Assembly (NCBI GenBank): GCA_965248915.1
Contig: OZ252216.1
Span: forward strand, 1,054,001-1,118,000
DNA from: CBDFLA01 sp965248915
GTDB lineage: Bacteria > Pseudomonadota > Alphaproteobacteria > M2410
Length of the DNA: 64,000 bases
Direction: 5' to 3'
The translations under genes and the position numbers were made by a program. Positions 18,661-27,511 of the stretch are shown one piece after another (the stretch's first letter is position 1; each line of letters opens with the position of its first letter). The notes beneath the pieces are model-generated. The model saw nothing but the letters and a program-made list of their open reading frames with translations, made no database searches and was not told where the DNA came from.

Positions 18661-19665
18661 ATGAAACGGGGTAAAATCCCAGTATTTCGAAGTGTTGGCG
18701 CTGGCCTCAGATTCTTCTTTGGGGATTTCTGGCGGATTCTGCGTGTCGCATGGTTCCCAGGACTTCTGATTGTCCTTGCCGCTGCGACCGCCCGGTACAT
18801 GACGGCCATTCCCGCCCTCGCCGGCATGTCCGACGGCCAAGTTGTTTCGTTTCTCCAGGGGTGGGGGAGCGTTCTCAGTGTACTCGGTTTGTTTGAAATG
18901 CTCATGATGTTGGTTGTGCTTGTCGGCCTATATCGACTCTTCCTAGATGACTTCCGACCTAGGGGCTTTGCTTACTTTCGATTGAGCGGTGATGAATGGC
19001 GTGTCGCAGGGCTTTCTATTCTTATCATCGAAATCACAGTCATTGCCTTCTTGTGCATTGCAATCGCTGGGATCGCCGGTGCCGTTGGGTTTGTGTTTCT
19101 GACGAGCGATAACTGGGCGTGGGTTGTTAATTTAAGAGAGACGAGCGCATCGTTTGGTCTGGTCGCGGCGTGGGTCGGACAACACGGCCCGAGTCTCTTT
19201 TTGTTCTACATCCTGTTTGGCATTGCACTGACAATATGGATCAATTTGCGGTTCGCCTTCGCCGTACCTGCCTCCATTGAGCACTATGCGGGCACCTTGG
19301 GGAATGCTTGGAAATTCACCAAGCACAATGCGCTAAGACTTCTAGGTTTCGGAATTGTCCTATCATTTGTGTTGTTAGTGCTCTTGTTGACCTTGTTCTT
19401 TCTGCTGATTATGGGTGCCACACTTGCGGTGGTCATTCTGCAGGTTCTCTTAACCTCCCCTGATGGACAGGAAATCAGTCAGCAATCATCTGACCTCTTC
19501 ACAAAGAATATGGAAGTTGTTCCTGCTCATATTCATTTTGCAATTCTCAGTATTCAAGAAGCATTCTCATTTGTTTTGAACTTGTCCGCCACAGCAATTG
19601 CAGTGGGCGCTACCGCCTATGCGTTCCGTGCCGTCTGGCCGCGGCCGGGGCAGGAGGGGAGGTAA
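18661..19665 (+). CDS. Polytopic membrane protein, unknown function (paralogue B)
   Basis: Second member of the tandem pair, 334 residues from the ATG at 18661; an upstream GTG at 18637 would add eight Gly/Pro-rich residues with no better ribosome site. It begins KRGKIPVFRSVGAGLRFFFGDFWRILRVAWFPG, parallel to the start of paralogue A, and carries the DDFRPRGFAYFRLSGDEWRVAG motif. About six membrane segments. The 48-base gap to the first copy suggests one operon. No enzymatic motif is visible. Confidence 0.73.
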   Translation: MKRGKIPVFRSVGAGLRFFFGDFWRILRVAWFPGLLIVLAAATARYMTAIPALAGMSDGQVVSFLQGWGSVLSVLGLFEMLMMLVVLVGLYRLFLDDFRPRGFAYFRLSGDEWRVAGLSILIIEITVIAFLCIAIAGIAGAVGFVFLTSDNWAWVVNLRETSASFGLVAAWVGQHGPSLFLFYILFGIALTIWINLRFAFAVPASIEHYAGTLGNAWKFTKHNALRLLGFGIVLSFVLLVLLLTLFFLLIMGATLAVVILQVLLTSPDGQEISQQSSDLFTKNMEVVPAHIHFAILSIQEAFSFVLNLSATAIAVGATAYAFRAVWPRPGQEGR

Positions 19666-19695
19666 CCCCCTCCCTCTATCGAATGCCGTTGATTA

Positions 19696-20025
19696 TTACC
19701 GAGAGGCCGCTTCCGCTTCCACGTCTTCCAATGTCTCCTCGAGGACTTCTTCGGCTGTTTCAAGCGCGCTAGACGCAACTCTTAAGGCGAATTTCTCGAT
19801 GGTGCCAGCGTCTTCGTCGCTCAAATGATCTTCGAGCTCGGCCCGTTCGTCGCGAATTTCTTCGAGGCCCTCTGAGAGTTCTTCTTGGGCTTCAACCAAC
19901 TCTTCGTCGGACATTTCTTCAATTTCTTTCCCATCAATGTTCAATTCGATATGGGCGCTGGCTGGTTCTGCAATACTCAAACAAAAAGCGGCACTGGCAG
20001 CGATGGCGAGGGTCTTGATAGACAT
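19696..20025 (-). CDS. Small acidic exported protein, coiled-coil
   Basis: Unrecognised protein of 109 residues from the ATG at 20025, which opens a good signal peptide (KTLAIAASAAFCLSIAEPASA|H). The mature part is very rich in Glu and Asp with heptad-like EELVEAQEELSEGLEEIRDERAELEDHL, so a helical acidic coiled coil in the periplasm is likely. A cation-binding or chaperone-like buffer role is conceivable but unsupported. It is convergent with the membrane-protein pair. Confidence 0.65.
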   Translation of the reverse strand: MSIKTLAIAASAAFCLSIAEPASAHIELNIDGKEIEEMSDEELVEAQEELSEGLEEIRDERAELEDHLSDEDAGTIEKFALRVASSALETAEEVLEETLEDVEAEAASR

Positions 20026-20232
20026 GCTGTGTTCCTTTGTTGGATCGTCGATGTACACGGTATATCCGGGGAAGGAGAAGGATCTCTATAAACCGGTTTA
20101 CAAAGAGGTGGCCTATTCGTGACCGATGTGGAAAACTTCCTTTTGTGTTCAACCGTGGTATTCACTGGACCTAGGACTTGTCGGTATTGGGGTTGAGTTG
20201 TGTCTCGGTCTATCGAGGAAAGGAAACACTTT

Positions 20233-20922
20233 ATGAACTGGCGTTTTCTTCCATTTGTAATTTTTCTCTTTTTCACAATGTTCGGTTTTTCGGTACTAGC
20301 CGAGGACGATCAAGACGACGGCGACGTTGGCGAACAAAGTGTCATACATGATGACAGTGCTGAAGACGATGACGACGACGATGAGGGCGCAATTGTTATT
20401 GACGGTGACGACGACGATGTGAAGACAGAGATTAGTACGGGCAGATCCACCTCAGACGCCGGCTGTTCATGCCCAAAGGAAGGCAACTGGAAAGTTCAAA
20501 ACCTGGAAGGTTGGATGAACTGTACGGGTCCCTTCGACATAAAGCGAAAATTGGGCGAGGTGAAAGACAAGGGAACAATCTGGATCCTAGAAGAGGAATG
20601 CGACAACGCTTTTGGTGAAGCGGACCGAAAGAAAGACGAAGATGTCTTGATGGAACGCGAAGAGACTTGCCAATACAAGGGCAGGATCAACGGTGAAGAA
20701 GACGGCGTCAAAATGGTCATTGACATCATTTGGGATCTAACGGGCGATGATTTCATCGAAGGCGAAATGTACTCGAAGCCTTCCCTGCAAGGCATGTTGT
20801 GCGAATTCTTCCGTCCATTCGAAATGCGATTTGATGACGAGATCCCGGAAAAGGACTACGACAAGCGCAAAAAGAAGATGGAAAAGAAACTCGAGAAATT
20901 CCGCAAGACCGCCGGACGTTAA
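20233..20922 (+). CDS. Exported acidic protein with conserved-looking Cys-rich domain
   Basis: Unrecognised 229-residue protein. The ATG at 20233 opens a signal peptide of about 23 residues (FLPFVIFLFFTMFGFSVLA|EDD); the upstream GTG at 20200 would spoil it. Residues 24-70 are extremely Asp-rich, including runs of six and four Asp. The rest holds five or six cysteines (CSCPKEGNW, NCTGPF, EEECDN, ETCQYKG, MLCEFFR), compatible with disulfides outside the cytoplasm, and a Lys-rich end. The acidic segment could bind Ca2+ or basic partners; that is inference. Confidence 0.65.
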   Translation: MNWRFLPFVIFLFFTMFGFSVLAEDDQDDGDVGEQSVIHDDSAEDDDDDDEGAIVIDGDDDDVKTEISTGRSTSDAGCSCPKEGNWKVQNLEGWMNCTGPFDIKRKLGEVKDKGTIWILEEECDNAFGEADRKKDEDVLMEREETCQYKGRINGEEDGVKMVIDIIWDLTGDDFIEGEMYSKPSLQGMLCEFFRPFEMRFDDEIPEKDYDKRKKKMEKKLEKFRKTAGR

Positions 20923-20963
20923 TTTTCTTCATAACGCAATCGAAACATCTTAGTACACGCGTT

Positions 20964-21776
20964 TTATCCCAAGCGACTCTTGACCATCTTCATGATAATG
21001 CGGTCGCCGAAGATCCGTCTGAGGCGCCAAAACAATTTGGCGTCCTTTCCGGCGAGATAGCGCAATCTGTCTGAGCGATCTGTTGCGGCTTTGTAGATTA
21101 CCTTAGCGACATCAATGGGCGCTGCAGAGCCTGCGATCGCTTCATCTCGGGCCTTATTGAATCGTGCGGTCATCTCGTCATAATCGTGAAGGCCGTCTCT
21201 TTCCAGATAGTCCATGGACCGACCGCCAAAGTCGGTGGCGATGGCGCCAGGTTCCACAAGTTTCATGCTAATACCGAGTGGAGCCAATTCAAAAGTCAGA
21301 CTTTCCGTCAGCCCTTCGACGGCCCATTTTGTTCCGTGATAGAGGCTATAGAAGGGCAGCGTTATGCGTCCACCAATGGAAGAGACGTTGATGATGGTTC
21401 CAGACTTGTTTGATTTTAAGTGAGGAATGATTGCCTGCATGACAGCGATAAGGCCATTGACATTGGTGTCAAACTGGCGAGCAATTTGTTCTTTAGTGGC
21501 GGCTTCCAAGGGCCCCTGCGTGCCATAGCCTGCATTGTTCAAGAGGACATCGATGGAGCCGAAATCTCTGATGGCAGATGAGATGGCGGACTCAATGCTC
21601 CTGTCGTCCAAAACGTCAAGTGAGTAGAGTTTGAGGCGTTTGTTGTCGTCCATGTCTGACACGGCGGCGGGATTTCGCATTGTAGCGGCGACATTCCATC
21701 CTTTGCTGAGGAAATATTCCGCAGAAGCACGTCCTATGCCCGTTGAAGCGCCCGTAATAAGGATCGTCTTTACCAT
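20964..21776 (-). CDS. Short-chain dehydrogenase/reductase
   Basis: Classical SDR oxidoreductase of 270 residues using NAD(P). The ATG at 21776 has AGG 9 bases upstream and puts the Rossmann motif TGASTGIGRA near residue 8. Other motifs: NNAGYG, the catalytic Ser in INVSSIGG and YHGTK (Tyr-x-x-x-Lys). The C-terminal half ELAPLGISMKLVEPGAIATDFGGRS is typical. The substrate is not predictable. Single gene on this strand. Confidence 0.92.
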   Translation of the reverse strand: MVKTILITGASTGIGRASAEYFLSKGWNVAATMRNPAAVSDMDDNKRLKLYSLDVLDDRSIESAISSAIRDFGSIDVLLNNAGYGTQGPLEAATKEQIARQFDTNVNGLIAVMQAIIPHLKSNKSGTIINVSSIGGRITLPFYSLYHGTKWAVEGLTESLTFELAPLGISMKLVEPGAIATDFGGRSMDYLERDGLHDYDEMTARFNKARDEAIAGSAAPIDVAKVIYKAATDRSDRLRYLAGKDAKLFWRLRRIFGDRIIMKMVKSRLG

Positions 21777-22130
21777 TTGGTCCATCCTGTCATCGATTCG
21801 AGAACCGACACGATAGAAACAGATCAACGGTTGGTCAAACGGCCCCAATACCGATCAATGGAAAAAGGTCGAGGGAGCAATCCGGTGGCTTGTCGAATTC
21901 AAACCTCGGCGTGGAGGGTTATTTCCCTTTTCTCTCTGTGGTTAATTTCCGTTAACAAAATGCCTCAGACCGGTTGGAAACCGTTGCAGTACGGTCCTGT
22001 GATTATGGGGGAACAACACAACCGGGAATTAACACAGCAATAATTTAATCGCCTTATAGTTCCGTCGAACGCGGCCGTGAGACATAGGTCGTGTAAGGAA
22101 TGAATCTTGATACCAGAGGATGACGGAATC
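21777..22130. other. Intergenic region between divergent SDR and Flp pilin genes
   Basis: About 354 bases without a supportable gene. It should contain divergent promoters for the SDR and the pilin gene. I see an AT-rich patch around 21920-21960 and 22030-22060 but no hexamer pair good enough to annotate. Confidence 0.45.
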
Positions 22131-22757
22131 ATGCGGTCAAAACTGATACGACGATTTGTGAAAGATGTCAGAGGGGCATCCGCAATTGAATATGGAATGA
22201 TCGCGGCCGGCATTGCTGTTGGTCTGATCGTCGCAGTGTCGAGCGTCGGAGACAGCGTCAAATCAAAATTTGAACAATCTTTGGACGGCTTCAACATTAG
22301 TAACACGACCGGCGCAGGCGGAGCAGGGGCCGGCGGCAGTGGCGGTCCTTTTGGCGATAGTGGCGACTCTTCTGGATCAGGATCTGGCAGCGGATCCGGC
22401 GGATCCGGAGGTGGCGGCCAAGGAGACGGTTCATCTGACGCCGACAGTAGTGCTGGTTCCGGCAGCGCAAGTGGTGGATCAACCGGCGACGATGCGAGCA
22501 GCGGTGCGGGCGATGGATCGTCGGGATCGGGATCTTCCGGCGGAGGTGGCGGGAGCGGCTCATCGGGCAGTTCCTCTGGTGGGTCTGATGATGGCTCCAG
22601 CGAGGGGTCTTCAGGATCCGGAGGATCGTCCGGCGACTCAGACGGCAGCTCATCAGGCGATTCTTCAGGCGCATCAAGTGGCGGTGGTGAAGAAGACGCC
22701 AAAGGCAAAGACAAGGGTAAGGGCAAAGGCAAAGGCAAAGGCAAAGGCAAAGGGTAG
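22131..22757 (+). CDS. Flp/Fap-type pilin with giant Gly/Ser/Asp low-complexity tail
   Basis: Tad-pilus-type pilin. The N-terminus has a basic leader with prepilin cleavage site G15|ASAIEYG; Glu20 is the conserved Glu5 of the mature pilin, followed by hydrophobic GMIAAGIAVGLIVAVSSVG. Ordinary Flp pilins end around 55-70 residues. Here the frame continues for about 150 more residues of nearly pure Gly, Ser and Asp, closing with a Lys-Gly repeat encoded by tandem GGCAAA hexamers. The start at 22131 gives the standard leader. No tad assembly genes are in the window. An adhesive or surface filament role is plausible; the tail may be disordered. Confidence 0.83.
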   Translation: MRSKLIRRFVKDVRGASAIEYGMIAAGIAVGLIVAVSSVGDSVKSKFEQSLDGFNISNTTGAGGAGAGGSGGPFGDSGDSSGSGSGSGSGGSGGGGQGDGSSDADSSAGSGSASGGSTGDDASSGAGDGSSGSGSSGGGGGSGSSGSSSGGSDDGSSEGSSGSGGSSGDSDGSSSGDSSGASSGGGEEDAKGKDKGKGKGKGKGKGKG

Positions 22758-22901
22758 GGCGCCATTGCCACCTTCTGTAGCTATCCAGGTATTGCCTTTG
22801 GATCGTGCGCCGAATTACTAAGGGCAGCTATGAAGTTGCTCGAAGGAAAACTCGGAACACTGCGTTCAAACGTTGTTCGATCTTGAATTTTGGATTGGTT
22901 T

Positions 22902-22975
22902 TGGTTGCCGGGGCTGGGTTCGAACCAGCATCTGCCGAGTCAAAGTCGGCTGTCCTACCATTAGACGACCCGGCA
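22902..22975 (-). tRNA. tRNA-Gln (anticodon TTG)
   Basis: Cloverleaf on the minus strand: acceptor TGCCGGG / CCCGGCA, D-arm GTCTAATGGTAGGAC, anticodon stem GCCGA / TCGGC around loop CTTTGAC (anticodon TTG), T-arm GCTGG-TTCGAAC-CCAGC, discriminator A and an encoded CCA. All arms pair. The coordinates include the CCA. Confidence 0.95.
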
Positions 22976-23037
22976 TCACTGCCGAGTGTGGGCATTAGTA
23001 CATATTGAGAGAATCTAACGTCACCACACAGGTATGC

Positions 23038-23054
23038 GGCGCTCAATGAGCGCC
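23038..23054. repeat. 17-base palindrome upstream of tRNA-Gln
   Basis: GGCGCTCA-A-TGAGCGCC is a perfect inverted repeat of 8-bp arms around one base, 63 bases upstream of the tRNA-Gln 5' end. It could be a protein-binding site or a hairpin; a T-run occurs about 25 bases further on but is not adjacent to the stem. Confidence 0.4.
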
Positions 23055-23235
23055 TAGGCCTGTCGAAAACTGGTGCGGCTTTTTTTCATGTGGCGGGAAA
23101 TAGACCAATGTGAGGAGAAAGTCAAATTGGGCTCAATGAACAATGGATTTTCCTTTGCGTATTGCAGGGAGTCGTTTGTTGATAGGCCAAGATCTCTGGG
23201 CAAACATGGCTTGTGCCATTGGCATAGTCAGGTCC

Positions 23236-24126
23236 TTAGTGGTGCTCATTGGATTCAAAAGTCTTGAGCTTCGCCTCTGTCTTGGGATCGTGCGTCGCAA
23301 GGATGATGAGGTCGGGCAGTTCTTCCTTCAAGGCTCGAACCTTGGCAAAAGTTGTCCGCATCAGTTCAGGATCGCCTGTTCCCGGTATTGTGTCGCTCAT
23401 CAAGAGATCAACGTCGTAAGTTAGGTCACCGACGAAAAGGACCGGAGGTTGGTCCGGGGTTCGCACAAGAAGGGACATGGAGCCCGGGGTGTGGCCAGGC
23501 GTCGGTATCAGCATCATCGATCCATCACCCATTACATCATGACATCCTCCGAAAGGCCGTAGGATTGGATCATCTGTTGGTTCAAACTCGATCTGGTGCC
23601 ACTGCGCGCCAGGAAGCTCGATATGCTCTCGAAGCACCCACTCTTTTTCCGGTTGAGGTTCAGATAATTGCGCCCATTCCCGTGCGCTGACCAGCAGTTC
23701 AGCATTAGGGACATCCACAATGCCGCCAATATGATCGAAATGCAAATGCGAGATGATGGCTTTTTTAATGTCGAGAGCGTCGAAGCCTTTCTCTCTCAAG
23801 CGATTACGCAAGGCATCTTCCGGGGTCACATGGAATCGGAAAATACGGCGTGAGAGAAAGCGCCCAATCGTGTTAGAAAAATAGTTAGGGTCGGACGTGA
23901 TAGCGGGGTCTATGCCCGTATCAAACAAGACCAGCCCATCCCGATGCTCAATCAGAAAGGCATTCATTGGAATGCGGATCCAACTGCGCGAAAACAATAT
24001 CCACCAGACTTGAGGCAATCGGGTGCCAAAACGATGTTCATTGTGTTGTTCGCCGTACCCAGTGGTCAGCGTATGGATTCCCAGAATAGGATTGTTGTTC
24101 TCAGTTCGTTGGAGAGAGCTGTTCAT
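23236..24126 (-). CDS. MBL-fold metallohydrolase, AHL-lactonase-like
   Basis: Metallo-beta-lactamase-fold hydrolase of 296 residues. Zinc ligands: HLHFDH (HxHxDH), the His in TPGHTPGS, Asp in VGDLTYD and the His in ATHDP. The arrangement and spacing, including an N-terminal segment with VLFDTGIDP and a long insert before the third His, are those of the AttM/AiiB-like N-acyl homoserine lactonase subgroup. Many members of this subgroup hydrolyse other lactones, so quorum quenching is only a possibility. No luxR/luxI gene is nearby. Confidence 0.82.
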   Translation of the reverse strand: MNSSLQRTENNNPILGIHTLTTGYGEQHNEHRFGTRLPQVWWILFSRSWIRIPMNAFLIEHRDGLVLFDTGIDPAITSDPNYFSNTIGRFLSRRIFRFHVTPEDALRNRLREKGFDALDIKKAIISHLHFDHIGGIVDVPNAELLVSAREWAQLSEPQPEKEWVLREHIELPGAQWHQIEFEPTDDPILRPFGGCHDVMGDGSMMLIPTPGHTPGSMSLLVRTPDQPPVLFVGDLTYDVDLLMSDTIPGTGDPELMRTTFAKVRALKEELPDLIILATHDPKTEAKLKTFESNEHH

Positions 24127-24355
24127 GTTGGCTCGCTGTCACGGGTTGCGAAAGGGAGCGATCTATACCGCTGACATTGGGTGGGTCATGGGGGGTGTCA
24201 AGGATACCGCGTCAATCCGCCTCACGCCCTTCAAATTTGATAGCAGCCCACGCTCAAAAACCGTTTCTTCGTTTGTCAGCATCTACACACTTGGAAAATG
24301 AGCTTATAGTGCGTTGTTACAAGCCTCCCCTGAATGCCATTAAGAGGAAGATGGG

Positions 24356-25621
24356 ATGTACATAAGACCCAAGTTCACCCGAAGGGGAATTGTGAAACTT
24401 GCCGCCGTGACGCCAATTGCCCTTTCGGTGACCAGTGTGCTTGCTACCGAGGAACCCATGAAGGATAGGATAGCCCGGACCATCAAAGAATATTCGGAGC
24501 AAGGCATTCATCGGTCCGGTACTGAAGGTGATCTGGAAAATGCTGCCTGGCTTTCGGATTCTATCAGATCCTTAGGTCTTGAACCGCAGCTTGACCAATT
24601 CAATTTCAGACGTGTCCGCCTCCTTGAGAATACCGTGGCAATCGGCAGCAGGGTGGTGAACGCGATGCCGCTATACGACTGCACGTTCTCCGATGGCAAT
24701 GGCATCACTGGACGCATTGGGGAGATTGGCAGCGATGCTGATATTGGAATTGTTTCAGCCTTCCCAACTGCGAGCTCGCCAGGTGGTCGACAGCTCCACA
24801 AATCGCGGCTTGAAGGCAGGCATAAAGCGATCATCGTCATAACAGATGAGCGCATGCCCGCAGGGATCACCATTACCAACGCCGAAGACTTCACTTCGCC
24901 TTTTGGTCCACCGGTCGTGCAGATTTCAAACGTCGATGCTGAATGGATTCAGAATGCCGCCGCGTCCGGACTTGAGGGAACGGTTGTTGCCTACTGTGAT
25001 TATGTTGACGCAACAGGGATCAATGTTGGTGCAATAATTCGCGGCAAGAACCCGGACCTTGCTCCTCTGGTCATTATGACGCCGCGCAGTGGCTGGTGGG
25101 CTTGCGCCTCCGAGCGCGGCGGCGGAGTTGCGGCCTGGCTCGAGATGATGCGCGCGATCTCGGGCGTCGGTGCTGAACGTGATGTCATCTTCACCGCCAA
25201 TACTGGACACGAACTGGGCCATATCGGGCTCGACCACTATCTGGACACTCGAAAAGCGTTGATCAAAGACGCGCATATGTGGATCCATCTTGGGGCGAAC
25301 TTCGCGACAGCAATATTGCCTGAGATTGGAGTGCAGTCGTCGGATGAACAGGCGCGCAAGCTCGCTTTTGATACGTTGTCAGAGCATGAACTCAAGCCGA
25401 AATCTGAGATAAAACCAGGACAACGTCCCTTTGGTGAGGCTCGGAACATTTTCGATGGCGCAGGTCGGTACATCTCATTGCTTGGGCGCAACGGCCTCTT
25501 CCATCACCCGGCAGATATCTGGCCAGACGCTGTCGATCTGGATAAGACAACCCGTTGGGTAAGTGCTTTCACAGAAATTGCTCTAGAGCTGTCAAAGCAA
25601 GAGACTAACGCTGCCGACTAG
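24356..25621 (+). CDS. Exported M28-like peptidase-fold protein, metal site altered
   Basis: Protein of 421 residues with a twin-arginine-like leader (RRGIVKLAAVTPIALS). A PA-type insert and a C-terminal Zn-peptidase fold are suggested by VIFTANTGHELGHIGLDHYL, matching the M28 pattern around the catalytic Glu (usual FTGEE.GL.GS), and by the terminal GLFHHPADIWPD (usual H..D..). The segment that normally carries the His-x-Asp ligand is replaced by MTPRSGWWACASERGGGVAAWLEM. So the protein may use a different metal geometry or be inactive. A GAGGA ribosome site precedes the ATG. Confidence 0.65.
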   Translation: MYIRPKFTRRGIVKLAAVTPIALSVTSVLATEEPMKDRIARTIKEYSEQGIHRSGTEGDLENAAWLSDSIRSLGLEPQLDQFNFRRVRLLENTVAIGSRVVNAMPLYDCTFSDGNGITGRIGEIGSDADIGIVSAFPTASSPGGRQLHKSRLEGRHKAIIVITDERMPAGITITNAEDFTSPFGPPVVQISNVDAEWIQNAAASGLEGTVVAYCDYVDATGINVGAIIRGKNPDLAPLVIMTPRSGWWACASERGGGVAAWLEMMRAISGVGAERDVIFTANTGHELGHIGLDHYLDTRKALIKDAHMWIHLGANFATAILPEIGVQSSDEQARKLAFDTLSEHELKPKSEIKPGQRPFGEARNIFDGAGRYISLLGRNGLFHHPADIWPDAVDLDKTTRWVSAFTEIALELSKQETNAAD

Positions 25622-25798
25622 GCCGTCATTCATAGGCTAGAATCGGCCTGGTTTGGGCGCTCAAAGGAGTGACCTTTCCTCACCCAAAGCGCAACTATTT
25701 CAGGGGCGATAGGTTGTTGTTCCACCGGAGGGTATCGACGGAGGAAGTTGTCTAAAGGTAGACTGTGTAGTGACTCATCAAGCTAAGGCAAATTTCGT

Positions 25799-27400
25799 AT
25801 GTCAGTAACGCGTCGCACAACCCTCTCCCTATTCTTGGCCAGTTTAGCGCAAGGTTTTGTGCCCAGAAGCGCTCTTGCCTCTTCAAACAAAATTCGTCAT
25901 ATCCTACCGACCGTTTCTTCGACCAGCTTTGGTTTGTCCATATCCCTTCAAAGGCCGTCCAAACAACTCATTTTGAAGGTGAGAGGCCAGAAATCTCTGG
26001 GAACCCAGAAAGACAGCCAAGGGCGGTTTTGGGCATTTCGCATCGACGGACTTGAACCAGATATTGAGTACGACCTTCAATTATCAACAGAAGATGGATT
26101 GGTCGGTTCCTCTTGGCCACTTAAGACGTTTCCAGATCCGCAGAGCATGCCGGATCACTTTCGGTTGCTTACTTATACATGTGCCGGAGGTGGGGATGGA
26201 TTTGGCATGCCAGGCCGGCAGTTCTTTAAACCACACACCTTCAGACAAAAGCTATTTGACGAAGCTCTCGCTGAAGACCCTGATGCCGTAATCGCTATCG
26301 GGGATCACATCTATTGGGACCTGAGAGGGGGGAAATTGCCTCCCATCGGTCGGCGATCTAAACTCATCAAAACCGTGGCAGGTTGGTATCTCGGATTTTT
26401 CTACGGCAAGTTTGATCGTTCCCAACCTCTCATTGGAACAAGAAACGAAGAGGTCTTGACACGTATTGGTGATGAACAAATTGCCGCCCTCTACGGAACA
26501 CGGTTTCGATCCACACCAGTATTTTTTGTTTCAGACGATCATGATTATTTTGAAAATGACGATGCGGAAGAAGACTTGGTTACATTTCCACCGGATGACT
26601 TTAGCAAGAAAGCCCACAAAGCCGTTGCTGATTTATATTACCCGCCACTACCCGGCGGTCCTGCACCAAACTTGGAGAAATCATTTGGCACGCTTCGCTA
26701 TGGCAGGCTCTTTGAAGCCCCCATGTTTGATTGCGCTGGCCATTTGGCAATTGACGGCGCCGAAGCCGGTCTGGTGCCGCCTGAGATAGAAGAGTGGCTC
26801 GTCGGCCGTGCTGAAAAATCGGATGCCCGTCATTTTGCCTTTGTTCCGTCCCATCCCTTTGGGTGGACGGCTGGGAAATGGAGGGAATGGTATCCCGATG
26901 TTGTTGCTCCAGAGGGATACACAGGAGTTGTCACCAATGCGCTTATGGACGGGAAGATTGCCGGCCAATTGACTTCAAAAGCGCAGAAGTATCTTTGGCC
27001 GCAAGCTTGGTGGAGGCAGCATCAAAGACTACTCGCCTCAATTAGCAGACGTTCCTCAAGTCGGTTCATATTTTCTGGAGATATTCATGCGCAAGGGGCA
27101 GTTGAAATTCTAAAGAGCGGAGATCTGGATCTTAGCAATACGCCTTTGTGCTCCTTATTGGTCGGCCCGGTTGGTACGTCAGAAGCGACGTGGCCATCGG
27201 CAGCGCGCGGCATCGCGGCTGCAGAACCAGATTGGATGACAACATCTACGATCAAAGAGACGAGCGAGGTCAACGGATTCACGATCTTAGACTTTGGCCC
27301 GGAAAGCGTTGAGGGTCGACTGTTTGATTGTGGTGGATTCGATTTGGGCCTGAATGAGGATGGTCGCATTCAAGGGACGTTTGAGTTTGAACTCAAATAG
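25799..27400 (+). CDS. PhoD-like exported metallophosphatase
   Basis: Metallophosphoesterase of the PhoD-like group with a twin-arginine-type leader (VTRRTTLSLFLASLAQG). It has an Ig-like N-terminal domain (about residues 35-115) and the catalytic metal motifs AIGDHIYWD, VSDDHDYFENDD and FSGDIHAQG. Such enzymes are periplasmic phosphodiesterases or alkaline phosphatases using Ca2+/Fe3+. The product of 533 residues is in the usual range. Its upstream neighbour is another possible Tat substrate. Confidence 0.82.
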   Translation: MSVTRRTTLSLFLASLAQGFVPRSALASSNKIRHILPTVSSTSFGLSISLQRPSKQLILKVRGQKSLGTQKDSQGRFWAFRIDGLEPDIEYDLQLSTEDGLVGSSWPLKTFPDPQSMPDHFRLLTYTCAGGGDGFGMPGRQFFKPHTFRQKLFDEALAEDPDAVIAIGDHIYWDLRGGKLPPIGRRSKLIKTVAGWYLGFFYGKFDRSQPLIGTRNEEVLTRIGDEQIAALYGTRFRSTPVFFVSDDHDYFENDDAEEDLVTFPPDDFSKKAHKAVADLYYPPLPGGPAPNLEKSFGTLRYGRLFEAPMFDCAGHLAIDGAEAGLVPPEIEEWLVGRAEKSDARHFAFVPSHPFGWTAGKWREWYPDVVAPEGYTGVVTNALMDGKIAGQLTSKAQKYLWPQAWWRQHQRLLASISRRSSSRFIFSGDIHAQGAVEILKSGDLDLSNTPLCSLLVGPVGTSEATWPSAARGIAAAEPDWMTTSTIKETSEVNGFTILDFGPESVEGRLFDCGGFDLGLNEDGRIQGTFEFELK

Positions 27401-27511
27401 AAGCGCTGGGGATCGCGTTGTGTGAGGAACGTACTTTACCTGCCTGTTTCGGAGTGCCTATAGTTGTCACCAGACCGGAGAGAAAACGCCTAATAAAATG
27501 AAAAGAAAACA

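Noticed and set aside
22320..22757. Repetitive DNA as a possible CRISPR or satellite
   Set aside because: The repeats are irregular Gly/Ser codons and a GGCAAA hexamer tract in one open frame; there are no spacers or cas genes.
21965..22771. Long Pro/Leu/Ser-rich open frame antisense to the Flp pilin (268 codons)
   Set aside because: It is the mirror image of the Gly/Ser repeat coding for the pilin tail, has no ribosome site, and its composition is that of a shadow frame.
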